A DNA stretch of 64,000 nt, taken from BOG-932 sp965276835 (GTDB lineage: Bacteria > Pseudomonadota > Alphaproteobacteria > BOG-932 > Roseiterribacteraceae). The DNA lies in assembly GCA_965276835.1 (NCBI GenBank), contig OZ255631.1:5642001-5706000 (forward strand). Direction: 5' to 3'. Below, piece by piece: positions 25,663 to 33,626 of this stretch (position 1 is its first letter; each line of letters opens with the position of its first letter). Made by a program: the position numbers and the translations under genes. Below the pieces are notes generated by a model. That model searched no databases, had not been told where the DNA came from, and saw only the letters and a list, made by a program, of their open reading frames with translations.

Positions 25663-26859
25663 TTGGATGCATCGCAGAATAGTCAGGCCGCGCCTCCGCC
25701 GTTTACCGATGCCATGCGCCATGGCATGTCGCCCGATCCTCGTCATGACGAGATCGCGCGGTTCAACTTCATCGGTGCGCTGGCCAATCACGTCGCGACG
25801 CGTGTGTTTCCCGGCAACCGCTCGGCCTATGAGGCGCGGGTTCGGCCGGCCTTCGAAGCCGAGCATGGCCGTTCGCCCACGACCAGGCGAGAGGTCCGCC
25901 GGGCGATGGAGCGCGACGGATATTACCAGTTCTGGTCCGGTCTGCGCCGCTTGGGCCAGGAGATGCGGCAGGAAAATGGGCGCACGATGGTCTTGCGCCA
26001 GTTGCCCGCACTGATCGAGCGCGCAAGGGCCCTGAACGACGGCAGCAACCGCCTTCAGCTCGATCCCGATGTCAAGATTCCGAGCTACCTGTCGGCGGTC
26101 GACGTGCATTGCATGCCGGGCGGTTACCATACCGAACTCGTGGCCGACGATGTCGCCTCGGCGGCCAATTACGATATCGGCCTGTTCACGATGACCGCCG
26201 GGCTGATCGGTAAATGGACCGACGGCGCCGGCCGTGCCCTGCTGGCCTGGCTGCGGCGTACCGCGCCCGGGTTCAAGCCGCGCAGGATTCTCGACCTCGG
26301 CACCGGAGTCGGCCACAATATCGTGCCGTTGGCGCTGGCTTTTCCGGAAGCGGAAATCGTCGCGATCGATGTCGCCGCGCCGATGCTGCGCTATGCCCAT
26401 GCCCGCGCGCACTCGATGGGCGTCGACAATATCACCTTCATCCAGGCCGACGCCGAGGCCACGGGTCTGTCGTCCGACAGTTTCGACCTGATCACGACGT
26501 CGATGTTTTTCCACGAAACCTCGGCGAAGGCCCTGCCCGCGATCATGCGCGAAATGCATCGGGTCCAGACACCGGGCGGTCTAAACATCAGCCTCGAACA
26601 GCCGCCTTACGGGGGCATGTCGCCGTATGACGCCTTCATCCGCGACTGGGACAGTAACAATAACAACGAGCCGTTCTGGACCACGATCCACGATCTTTCG
26701 ATGATGGACTGCCTGGCGGCAGCGGGTTTCGATCGGGACGAATGTTTCGAGACCGATCTGCCCGCCGTGCTCGAAAGCGCGGCGAACACTGTGATGGACC
26801 AGGGCCAGGATTTCGGGCGCGGCGCACTCTGGTACGGCTTTGGAGCGTTGAAGCGCTGA
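25663..26859 (+). CDS. Methyltransferase-like protein of the five-member family (MT-1)
   Basis: 398 aa from TTG at 25663, with GGAGG eight bases upstream. Residues 1-200 form the family's N-terminal helical domain, with DVHCMPGGYH at 148-156. The class I SAM-binding domain starts with RRILDLGTGVGHN at 207-219 and AIDVAAPMLRYAHARA at 234-249; NNNNEPFW lies near 332-339. Motif I is intact here. The family's DVHxMPG and NNNEP signatures are shared with four other proteins in this window. It is coupled to VOC copy 1 and ends four bases from the convergent OYE gene. O- or C-methylation is possible, but a non-methylating SAM reaction cannot be excluded. Confidence 0.82.
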   Translation: MDASQNSQAAPPPFTDAMRHGMSPDPRHDEIARFNFIGALANHVATRVFPGNRSAYEARVRPAFEAEHGRSPTTRREVRRAMERDGYYQFWSGLRRLGQEMRQENGRTMVLRQLPALIERARALNDGSNRLQLDPDVKIPSYLSAVDVHCMPGGYHTELVADDVASAANYDIGLFTMTAGLIGKWTDGAGRALLAWLRRTAPGFKPRRILDLGTGVGHNIVPLALAFPEAEIVAIDVAAPMLRYAHARAHSMGVDNITFIQADAEATGLSSDSFDLITTSMFFHETSAKALPAIMREMHRVQTPGGLNISLEQPPYGGMSPYDAFIRDWDSNNNNEPFWTTIHDLSMMDCLAAAGFDRDECFETDLPAVLESAANTVMDQGQDFGRGALWYGFGALKR

Positions 26860-26863
26860 CCTT

Positions 26864-28882
26864 TCAGATCGCGTTCCCGGCGGCGTGACCTTCCGCCGTC
26901 GCCATCAGGAGATAGCGCGGCGCGTAGCAATCCCCGATCAGCCGCACCTCCAGCCCCGCCTGCCGTAACGGCATTGCCAGCTGATCGTTCGGTACGCGCG
27001 GCGTCGCGTATGTGAACAACGCCACATCGCCGACCTCGCGTGTCCTGCCGCTATAGACATTCGTGAATGTGACCACCCCGTCGATCAGGGCGCTGTCGCC
27101 CGATGGCTCGACGAGCGGAATGATCTCGATGCCGAGCATCGCCATCCGCCTGTCGATACCTTGCGTCACGACCAGCGCCTCGTCGGTGCCGATCTGCGGA
27201 CGGGGCGTTGCGATAACGACCCGGTCGAAAATCTGGTGCATCAGTTCGGCGGCGGCATAGGTCCCGGCGGTGTGATCGGCGTCGAAGATGACCGCGGTTC
27301 CCGGCTGTCGCGGGAAACCGTCCAGCAGCATGGCCGCTGCGGTGCGCAGGTCCGGTACGAAGCCGTCGTCGCGCCAGTCCGCCGGCAGCATGCGCGGCCA
27401 GTTCTGCGTGCCGCCGGTGGCCAGGACCACGCTGTCGGGATTCAACGACAATATGTCGGCTTCGGAGGCGGTGACGCCGTATTCGTAGCGAACGCCCGCC
27501 TGCATCCCCTTGACGATCTGATAGTCGTAAACGCTGGAGACCTGCTCGCTGCCCGGCAATCGGGACAGGAGGGCGAGCTTGCCGCCATAGCTCGGCCCCG
27601 CCCCGAAAACCGTTACCGAATGGCCGCGTTGGGCGGCGACCCAGGCCGCTTCCAGTCCGGCGGGGCCGGCGCCGACGATGACCACTCGTTTGTGGATCGC
27701 GGCGGGTTTCGGGCGCCAGCCGGCTTCGCCGACCGTTCCGACGCGCGGATTGTTGTCGCATGCGATCGGCCGCTTTTCAGCGATCAGGCCCCAGCAGGTA
27801 TTGCAGGATACGCACCAGCGCACCTCATGTTCCTGGCCGGAAAACGCCTTGTTGACCCAGGCCGGGTCGGTGATCAGGGCGCGGCCCAGTTGGACGAAGT
27901 CGCCGACGCCGTCGGCCAGCGCCTGTTCCGCCTGAACCGGCTCGACCAGCCGCGCCAATGCCGCTACCGGAATGCCGCCCGCCGCGCCCCGCAGCCGTTT
28001 GGTCAGGTTGTTGAACGGCACGCGCGGCCAATGCATATCGGGAAGATGGTTCTCGAGCGTGCGATGATGCGACCCTTGGCAGAAGGACAGTGTATCGACC
28101 TCGCCCAGCATGACCACCCGGTGCACGATCTCCTCGGCCTCATCGGGGCCGATCCCGCCTTTGACGCCATCGTCGCCGGGAAGCTTGACCGCGATGATGA
28201 ACGGCCGTCCGACCGCGGCGCGGAGTGCCTGGATGAGCTCGATCAGGAATCGCATCCGGTTTGCCAGCGGGCCGCCATATTGGTCGGTGCGGATATTGGA
28301 ATGCGGCGAGAGAAACTGATGCACCAGATGCCCGTGTCCGGCCGAAATCTCGACGCCGGAGAAACCGGCCCGCTGCAGGCGCTCGGTCGCGGCTGCCATC
28401 TGCTCGACGATTTCGCCTAGCCGCTCGGTTTCGAGAGCATGCGGCACCGTCCAGCTCAGATCGTCCGCCAAGGCTGACGCGCTCAACGAATAGGGTTTGC
28501 GCCCCTTATGGTGCATGCCACGCCCGGCATCCTGAAGCTGGCCTACCAGCCGGCAATCGTGATGCTCGATCGCCGCCGCCCAGCGTTTCAGCCCGTCCAT
28601 TTCCGATTCGTCGTAGGCGCGCACCTTATGGGTCTCGTCGGTCTGCCATTTCAGCACGGCGAGCGGCTCGGTAATGATCATGGCGCAGCCACCCTCGGCG
28701 CGGCTGGCATGATGGGTGATCAACTGGTCGGTAACGCGCTGCTCCTTGGCGAAGCGCGTCGTCATCGACGCGTGGGCGACACGGTTGCGCAATGACACGC
28801 CGCCAAGCGTGATCGGCTGGCTGAGCAGGGGATAGCGATCCTGAACCGATAAAAGCGGCGAGGCGGAACGCGTATCGGGCAT
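26864..28882 (-). CDS. OYE-type NADH:flavin oxidoreductase with Fe-S and FAD/NAD domains
   Basis: 672 aa, the size of 2,4-dienoyl-CoA reductase and trimethylamine dehydrogenase. The FMN barrel (about 20-370) contains SAGHGHLVHQFLSP and RTDQYGG. The 4Fe-4S motif CVSCNTCW with a further Cys 12 residues on is near 385. An FAD-binding GAGPAGLEAAW near 430 and an ATGG segment complete the nucleotide-binding half. Such enzymes reduce conjugated C=C bonds or oxidise amines by electron transfer. Its promoter region is shared with the divergent small protein at 29000, with a near-palindromic operator between them. It may reduce an unsaturated or aromatic ring intermediate. Confidence 0.9.
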   Translation of the reverse strand: MPDTRSASPLLSVQDRYPLLSQPITLGGVSLRNRVAHASMTTRFAKEQRVTDQLITHHASRAEGGCAMIITEPLAVLKWQTDETHKVRAYDESEMDGLKRWAAAIEHHDCRLVGQLQDAGRGMHHKGRKPYSLSASALADDLSWTVPHALETERLGEIVEQMAAATERLQRAGFSGVEISAGHGHLVHQFLSPHSNIRTDQYGGPLANRMRFLIELIQALRAAVGRPFIIAVKLPGDDGVKGGIGPDEAEEIVHRVVMLGEVDTLSFCQGSHHRTLENHLPDMHWPRVPFNNLTKRLRGAAGGIPVAALARLVEPVQAEQALADGVGDFVQLGRALITDPAWVNKAFSGQEHEVRWCVSCNTCWGLIAEKRPIACDNNPRVGTVGEAGWRPKPAAIHKRVVIVGAGPAGLEAAWVAAQRGHSVTVFGAGPSYGGKLALLSRLPGSEQVSSVYDYQIVKGMQAGVRYEYGVTASEADILSLNPDSVVLATGGTQNWPRMLPADWRDDGFVPDLRTAAAMLLDGFPRQPGTAVIFDADHTAGTYAAAELMHQIFDRVVIATPRPQIGTDEALVVTQGIDRRMAMLGIEIIPLVEPSGDSALIDGVVTFTNVYSGRTREVGDVALFTYATPRVPNDQLAMPLRQAGLEVRLIGDCYAPRYLLMATAEGHAAGNAI

Positions 28883-28961
28883 CGATAACCACCAAATGTA
28901 TCGGGCACGGGGGAGGGATCAGGTCATAAAACCTATCCGACGGCTTCAGGTCACAATACTA

Positions 28962-28972
28962 TGGTCCGGACA
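28962..28972 (+). promoter_or_regulatory. GTCCG operator, site 4
   Basis: TGGTCCGGACA, core GTCCGGAC, between the divergent OYE gene (start 28882) and small-protein gene (start 29000). Confidence 0.65.
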
Positions 28973-28999
28973 TATCGTCCATCAGCGAGCGCGATAGAG

Positions 29000-29302
29000 A
29001 TGAACTCGGATATCAATCTGCCCAGGCGTTCCAAAGGTAAGCGTCCGACATTCTTCGGCGACCCGTCGGTCGATCACCTGATGACCATGGTTCTGGAATT
29101 GTCGACCGAGCTTTCGGTCGTCTATAGCCGGCTCGATATGCTTGAGCGCGTGCTCGAAGACGCCAAGCTGATCCAGCGCGAATGGCTCGAGACCTATCAG
29201 CCCGATCAGAAAGCCGAGGCGGAGCGCGCCGAATGGCGGACGCTGTTCCTCGACCGCCTGTTCCGGACCATCCGCGACGGCGAGATCAAGAACGGCGCTT
29301 AG
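29000..29302 (+). CDS. Small helical protein, methyltransferase-partner-like (copy 1)
   Basis: 100 aa from the ATG at 29000; an ATG at 28961 lies inside the operator and is not used here. TFFGDPSVDHLMTMVLELST leads into a long amphipathic, coiled-coil-like helix (LSVVYSRLDMLERVLEDAKL). The protein at 57374-57691 has the same layout (RFFSDPTIDRLVSVILQLTS). No known domain is recognised. The gene abuts the stop of the convergent MT-2 gene without a single base between. The repeated association with methyltransferase genes suggests a small subunit or scaffold. Confidence 0.68.
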   Translation: MNSDINLPRRSKGKRPTFFGDPSVDHLMTMVLELSTELSVVYSRLDMLERVLEDAKLIQREWLETYQPDQKAEAERAEWRTLFLDRLFRTIRDGEIKNGA

Positions 29303-30484
29303 TTATTTCCAGGCGCCGAAAGTGAACCAGCTTCCGCCATTGCCGACGACCGGCGCTTCGGTCTCGCCACGCGCGCAGGCGATAAAGGTTTCGTCCGGAT
29401 ATGTACCCCAGTTGAATATCTGCTTCTGCAGGAATTTGTCCGGCGAGAAGCCCGCTTCCGAGCAGAGCAGGTCGGGCTTCTGGGCGCGAAACTGGGCATA
29501 GCTGGGCTCGTTGTTGTTCTGCGCGTCCCAGTCCAGATAGAAATCGTAATACGGGTCGACAACGGCGGCGGGGGGCAGTTCGAAATGCAGCATCAGCCCG
29601 CCCGGCTTTAGAACCCGGTGGATTTCCTTGAACACCGCGCGGGTCGACTTGACCGGTATCTCATGCAGGAAAAAGCTGGAGGTGACGAAGTCGAAACTAT
29701 TGTCCGGGAAATCGAGCGCCTCGGCGTTTTGCTGAGAAAAATGCACCTTTCTGCCGGTGGCCTCGGCACGGGCATGGGCATACCGTAAAACAGGCGCGCC
29801 GACGTCGACGGCATGGACGTCCGCGTTCGGGAACATGTCGACATAGGGGAAGGTATTGGTGCCGGCGGTGCAACCGATATCGAGGATTTTCGCCGGCTGG
29901 AAATCGGGATAGCCATATTTCAGAAGATGGGCGATCGATGCAGCCGGTCCTCCGCCTTTCGTCACCATCGCGAGCCCGCCATAGAATACGCTGGTCCCGT
30001 AGATATACATCGCGCCCTGTGCGACATCTTTTTCGGCATGCGCGCTGTGGAAGCAGCCCGGCATCAGATGGACGTCAAGCTCGGAGACGTATCGCGGAAT
30101 CGCCAAGTTGGGATCGAGACGCAGCGTGCCGCCGGCCGGAGAGTCATGCTCCGCCTCGTCGGCGAGCGCGATCATGTCGGGCAGGAAGCGCTCGACCTGC
30201 GGGCGCACGGACTCCCACACCATCTCCTGGGCGTTGTAGCGCAGACTCGAATAGAATTTGTAGATCGGCTCCTCCGCCATCGCATCGCGGATAGCGCGGG
30301 CGCTGATCGGTTTATGTCCGTTTTTGAGGGCGGGCGCGACCGTGGTTTCGTAGGTTCGTTTCATCGCGCCGCCGATATCGACCAGAACGGTTTTGCGCAG
30401 GGTCGAGACGAATTTCTGACGTGCCAGTTCGTTGGCCGTCGGCCGGGCGATCGTGTCGATATTGTCGAGCATTTGCTCGCTCAT
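29303..30484 (-). CDS. Methyltransferase-like protein of the five-member family (MT-2)
   Basis: 393 aa from the ATG at 30484, which has AGGA seven bases upstream. The N-terminal domain contains LRYNAQEMVWESV at about 81-93 and DVHLMPGCFH at 137-146. The SAM-binding motif I reads KILDIGCTAGTN (199-210), with Thr replacing the middle Gly, followed by VHAVDVGAPVLRYAHARA (223-240). NNNEPSY lies at 323-329. It is closest in layout to MT-5. It is the last gene of the minus-strand operon running from the MFS gene at 35008, with a 90-base leader that holds a 16-bp palindrome. Confidence 0.82.
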   Translation of the reverse strand: MSEQMLDNIDTIARPTANELARQKFVSTLRKTVLVDIGGAMKRTYETTVAPALKNGHKPISARAIRDAMAEEPIYKFYSSLRYNAQEMVWESVRPQVERFLPDMIALADEAEHDSPAGGTLRLDPNLAIPRYVSELDVHLMPGCFHSAHAEKDVAQGAMYIYGTSVFYGGLAMVTKGGGPAASIAHLLKYGYPDFQPAKILDIGCTAGTNTFPYVDMFPNADVHAVDVGAPVLRYAHARAEATGRKVHFSQQNAEALDFPDNSFDFVTSSFFLHEIPVKSTRAVFKEIHRVLKPGGLMLHFELPPAAVVDPYYDFYLDWDAQNNNEPSYAQFRAQKPDLLCSEAGFSPDKFLQKQIFNWGTYPDETFIACARGETEAPVVGNGGSWFTFGAWK

Positions 30485-30503
30485 GGCTTTATCCTCGCGT
30501 TGT

Positions 30504-30519
30504 GGACCGCATGCGGTCC
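30504..30519. promoter_or_regulatory. Perfect 16-bp palindrome in the MT-2 leader
   Basis: GGACCGCATGCGGTCC lies between the SDR stop and the MT-2 start. It could be an operator for an internal promoter or an RNA hairpin. It shares GGTCC with the GTCCG motif but not its spacing. Confidence 0.4.
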
Positions 30520-30574
30520 TTACTTCACATGTGCTTGGAACTCTGCCGGTCAACCGTTGGCCGCCACCGCTCCC

Positions 30575-31426
30575 TCAATGATATTCCTCGCCGCCCGACA
30601 CGTTCATGGCTTCGCCGGTGATGTAGTTGGCCTGGCCGGAACACAGAAAAGCGCAGGCGTTGGCGCTGTCCTCGACCAGTCCGACCCGGCCGAGCGGAAT
30701 GCGCCCGCGCATCGCCGCCATATAGTCTTCGTGCGTCTGGCCGCGCGCCTTGGCCATGAATGCATTCTGCCAGGCGCCAAGCTGGGTGGTCACATGGTTC
30801 GGGCAGATCGCATTGACGTTGATCTTATGGGCGCCGAACTCCAGCGCCGCCGATCGTGTCAGGCCGACGATCGCGTGCTTCGAGGCGGTATAGGCGGCGG
30901 TCAGCATCCCGCCCGACTTCGAGGCTCTACTGCCGATCGAGATGATCCGGCCGGCGCCCCAATCGCCTTGCGGGCCTTGGGCAATCATTTGAAGCGCGGC
31001 GTACTTCATCGCGAAGAAACTGCCGCGCAGATTGACGTTGAGGACGGTATCCCAGCGTTCCGCAGTCATCTCCACCAGCGGGCCGAACATGAACCCGACC
31101 CCGGCATTATTGACCAGTATATCCAGTCGGCCATAGGTCTTGACCGCGTGATCCACCAGCGCCGCGACTTCGGCCTCGACCAGCATGTCGGCGGCGAACA
31201 TCGTCGCCTCGCCGCCTGCGGACTGGATGTCCTTAACGATGCTCTCCATTTCGGCGATGACGCCCACGCCATGGGCGGGCGCGATGTCACCCTTGGTCAG
31301 GCCGATATCGTGGACGATCACCCTGGCTCCCTCGGCCGCGAGACGCTTAGCCATGGCTTCACCCAAGCCCCCACTGCGTCCAGAGCCGGTAACGATGGCG
31401 ACCTTGCCTGCGATGTCAGGATACAT
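30575..31426 (-). CDS. SDR family oxidoreductase (copy 2)
   Basis: 283 aa, closely related along its length to the SDR at 17859-18722 and with the same end MNVSGGEEYH. TGSGRSGGLG, NNAGVGFMFG, YTASK and the catalytic Ser in ISIGSRASK are all intact. It lies in the minus-strand operon after the bicupin gene, with a 24-base gap. It probably oxidises or reduces a related intermediate to that of copy 1. Retaining two copies in different operons suggests parallel or successive steps. Confidence 0.9.
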   Translation of the reverse strand: MYPDIAGKVAIVTGSGRSGGLGEAMAKRLAAEGARVIVHDIGLTKGDIAPAHGVGVIAEMESIVKDIQSAGGEATMFAADMLVEAEVAALVDHAVKTYGRLDILVNNAGVGFMFGPLVEMTAERWDTVLNVNLRGSFFAMKYAALQMIAQGPQGDWGAGRIISIGSRASKSGGMLTAAYTASKHAIVGLTRSAALEFGAHKINVNAICPNHVTTQLGAWQNAFMAKARGQTHEDYMAAMRGRIPLGRVGLVEDSANACAFLCSGQANYITGEAMNVSGGEEYH

Positions 31427-31450
31427 TGCGATGCTCGTTGTTCGGGTTGC

Positions 31451-32278
31451 TCACCAGCAGGCCGGCGCGGCCGGCCCCTCACCACGCGCGCCGGCAAGAC
31501 TGTCGGGCAAGGCGGGATCGTATTGCGGCCACCATTGGAACGGTGTGTCGGCATCGACATAGTCGGTCGATAGCGCGCCGCCCTTGGTCCGGAAAAAATA
31601 AAGGTTTCCCGTCAGCGTACCGTATGGCCCATGCGGTATGCTCGGCGGCCGCCAGAAATAAGCGCCCGGGCGCATGACACCCCGGTTACCGTGCGATTCC
31701 CCGCTCAGCAGGTACATTTCCTCAACGATCGGATGGACCTCGGCCCGCTCCGCCCAGCGCATCGGCAAGGTTCCCAGAATCCAGCTTTGATCATGGGTCA
31801 CCGGATCCTCGTACAGCATTTTGCGGCCTGCGCCTGGCGGGAATTCCGGATGGAATTTACCGGTATACGGGACCGCGAAACCATCCAGATATTCGACCAG
31901 CCGCGCAGAGTCGGGCGTGGTCGTGCCACCGCCCCGGGCCGGCCGGGCGCTGAAGAAGGTCAGCACGACGGCGTCGTCGCCGACCGACATCGCCGCGCGG
32001 GAATAGCCCGCCGGCAAATGGGCATAGGACCGTTCGCCATAGACCCGTTCGCCGATGGTCAGCGCGCCGGACAGGACCAGGAATTCTTCATCGACGGCCA
32101 ATATCCCCCCGCTCGCCAGGGTCCAGCCGGCGGGATAGCGCGCCAGCAGGCTGGCCGCACCGTCATCCGGGTCCAGGCTGAGCGTCTTGGTCGAGAGGCC
32201 CGGACGAACGCCCCACAGGTCGCTGGGACTCCAGTCCAGATTTTGCGATTGCACGAATTCGATCCAGGGTCGCGCCAT
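31451..32278 (-). CDS. Bicupin (DUF4437-like) protein
   Basis: 275 aa. Two cupin halves are visible. The first has VDEEFLVLSGALTIGERVY and a later HLPAGY. The second has VHPIVEEMYLLSGESHG, then YFWRPPSIPHGPYGT, with His/Glu/His residues fitting a mononuclear metal site. Bicupins of this group act as dioxygenases or isomerases, and many are uncharacterised. The ATG overlaps the stop of the small-protein gene (ATGA), so it is translationally coupled to the MT-3 module. It is a candidate for ring cleavage or for handling a ketone/enol intermediate. Confidence 0.78.
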   Translation of the reverse strand: MARPWIEFVQSQNLDWSPSDLWGVRPGLSTKTLSLDPDDGAASLLARYPAGWTLASGGILAVDEEFLVLSGALTIGERVYGERSYAHLPAGYSRAAMSVGDDAVVLTFFSARPARGGGTTTPDSARLVEYLDGFAVPYTGKFHPEFPPGAGRKMLYEDPVTHDQSWILGTLPMRWAERAEVHPIVEEMYLLSGESHGNRGVMRPGAYFWRPPSIPHGPYGTLTGNLYFFRTKGGALSTDYVDADTPFQWWPQYDPALPDSLAGARGEGPAAPACW

Positions 32279-32583
32279 CAGTCCTGCCCTTCCGTCTTGC
32301 TAGATCCGTCCGCCTTCAAGGGCGTGCGGACATCGCCGTTCTCCATGACGACCCGCATCAGCTTGGCCATGGATCGGTCGAGTTCCTCCCGCGCGCGGTC
32401 CAGGAACTCGGTCGAATCGCCGGTTGCCGCCAGCGCCTCCGCCGACAGCGCGCCGGAGCGGATCAGCGCAGCCTCCAGCGCCAGGCGGTGTGACCGTTCG
32501 ATGTGAAGCTGCGACGCCAGTTCGAACACGAGGCCGGCAAGCCGGTCAGTATCCGGTTGGCCGAACGGCGAAAGATCGCTCAT
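32278..32583 (-). CDS. Small helical protein, methyltransferase-partner-like (copy 2)
   Basis: 101 aa from the ATG at 32583 that overlaps the MT-3 stop. DTDRLAGLVFELASQLHIER resembles the DxxxDxLxxxxLEL core of copies 1 and 3, followed by a long Glu/Ala-rich helix. It lacks the FF.DP start of the other two and is the most divergent. Four-base overlaps with MT-3 on one side and the bicupin on the other make stoichiometric co-expression likely. Confidence 0.62.
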   Translation of the reverse strand: MSDLSPFGQPDTDRLAGLVFELASQLHIERSHRLALEAALIRSGALSAEALAATGDSTEFLDRAREELDRSMAKLMRVVMENGDVRTPLKADGSSKTEGQD

Positions 32584-33626
32584 GCCGGCTTCTCCGCGGC
32601 GAGTACTGCCCAGGGGAAATGCCATTCCCGCCGCTGAGGCCAAGTGGCGGAGGGCAATTGGCCGATGTCGCGCTCATCGAACGCGGTCCAGCGCGCATTG
32701 ACCAAGCCGGCCGCTTCGGCCATCCGAATGGTGTCGGCCGCCAGCATCGGCGGCAGAAATGGTTCGTTGTTGCGCACGCCGTGTTCGCGGATCGCCAGGT
32801 CGCGGAACCCATCGCCGGTCGGCTGAAAATCGAGAAAGCGCAGCACGCCGCCGGGCGCCAGCAACCGCGCCGATTCCGCAAAGACCGACGCCAGAACGTC
32901 GATCGGCAGTTCGTGGATCAGCATCGTCGAGGTCACAAGATCGGCCTCACCGCCCGGCAGGCCGGTCGCCATCGCATCGGCCTGCCGGAAGGCGATGGCC
33001 AGCGCCTGATTGTTGCTGCGTTCCGCCGCCAGCCGCAGGCAGGTCGCGGCAAGATCGATGCCGATCACTTCGGCGTCCGGAAACGCTTTTTTCAGCGGCC
33101 ATGTCGATTTGCCGAACCCACAGCCCAAATCGACGATGCGGTCATAGTGACGGTCGGGGATCGCGGTTTCGACGAATAGGCGGTGAAATTTATAGTCGTC
33201 ATTGTCGCCGAGCATCACCAGCTTGGCGCCCAATTCATAGACGTTGGCGGCGTTGTCGCCGGACCACACGCCGCCCGGCTGCACATGGATATCCCAGTCT
33301 GTGTACCAGTCGGGCAACCGGAATTCCGGGTCTATCTCCAGGGTCGCCGGGCCGCCGGCGGTTTGCGGAACCGAACCGCGTTCGACGGTATCGGCTGCCG
33401 CGCGCCACAGCATTTTCTGCGATGCGCGCTCAAGCCAAGCAAACCAGCCATAGCTGGGCAGCGCATGAACCTGCGCGGCGATGGACTCGGGCGCATTCGG
33501 CCGGGCATGCGCGGCGTCGGCGTCGAACTCCGAGCGCAGCCTCGGATAGAGCGTATCCGCCCAGCGCCGGCGCAGCGCCAGGACAAAATCGAGCGATGCG
33601 CGGTCTTCGATATTCATCGCGGTCAT
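32580..33626 (-). CDS. Methyltransferase-like protein of the five-member family (MT-3)
   Basis: 348 aa, the shortest and most divergent member. The N-terminal domain contains KMLWRAAADTVERG and WDIHVQPGGVW (111-121), the same H-x-x-PG signature. The SAM-binding domain begins RIVDLGCGFGKS (163-174), with canonical motif I, then VIGIDLAATCLRLA. RNNEPFLPP replaces NNNEPFW. The ATG overlaps the MFS stop and the stop overlaps the small-protein start. MT-3, small protein and bicupin form one tightly coupled unit. Confidence 0.82.
   Translation of the reverse strand: MTAMNIEDRASLDFVLALRRRWADTLYPRLRSEFDADAAHARPNAPESIAAQVHALPSYGWFAWLERASQKMLWRAAADTVERGSVPQTAGGPATLEIDPEFRLPDWYTDWDIHVQPGGVWSGDNAANVYELGAKLVMLGDNDDYKFHRLFVETAIPDRHYDRIVDLGCGFGKSTWPLKKAFPDAEVIGIDLAATCLRLAAERSNNQALAIAFRQADAMATGLPGGEADLVTSTMLIHELPIDVLASVFAESARLLAPGGVLRFLDFQPTGDGFRDLAIREHGVRNNEPFLPPMLAADTIRMAEAAGLVNARWTAFDERDIGQLPSATWPQRREWHFPWAVLAAEKPA

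Noticed and set aside
27161..28420. Plus-strand frame (419 codons) inside the OYE gene
   Set aside because: Antisense to a gene with intact barrel, Fe-S and FAD motifs; codon bias effect.
29813..31573. Long plus-strand frame (586 codons) antisense to MT-2 and the SDR gene
   Set aside because: It is the mirror of two well-supported genes and is rich in Arg/His/Gly as expected of antisense frames in high-GC DNA; no family similarity.
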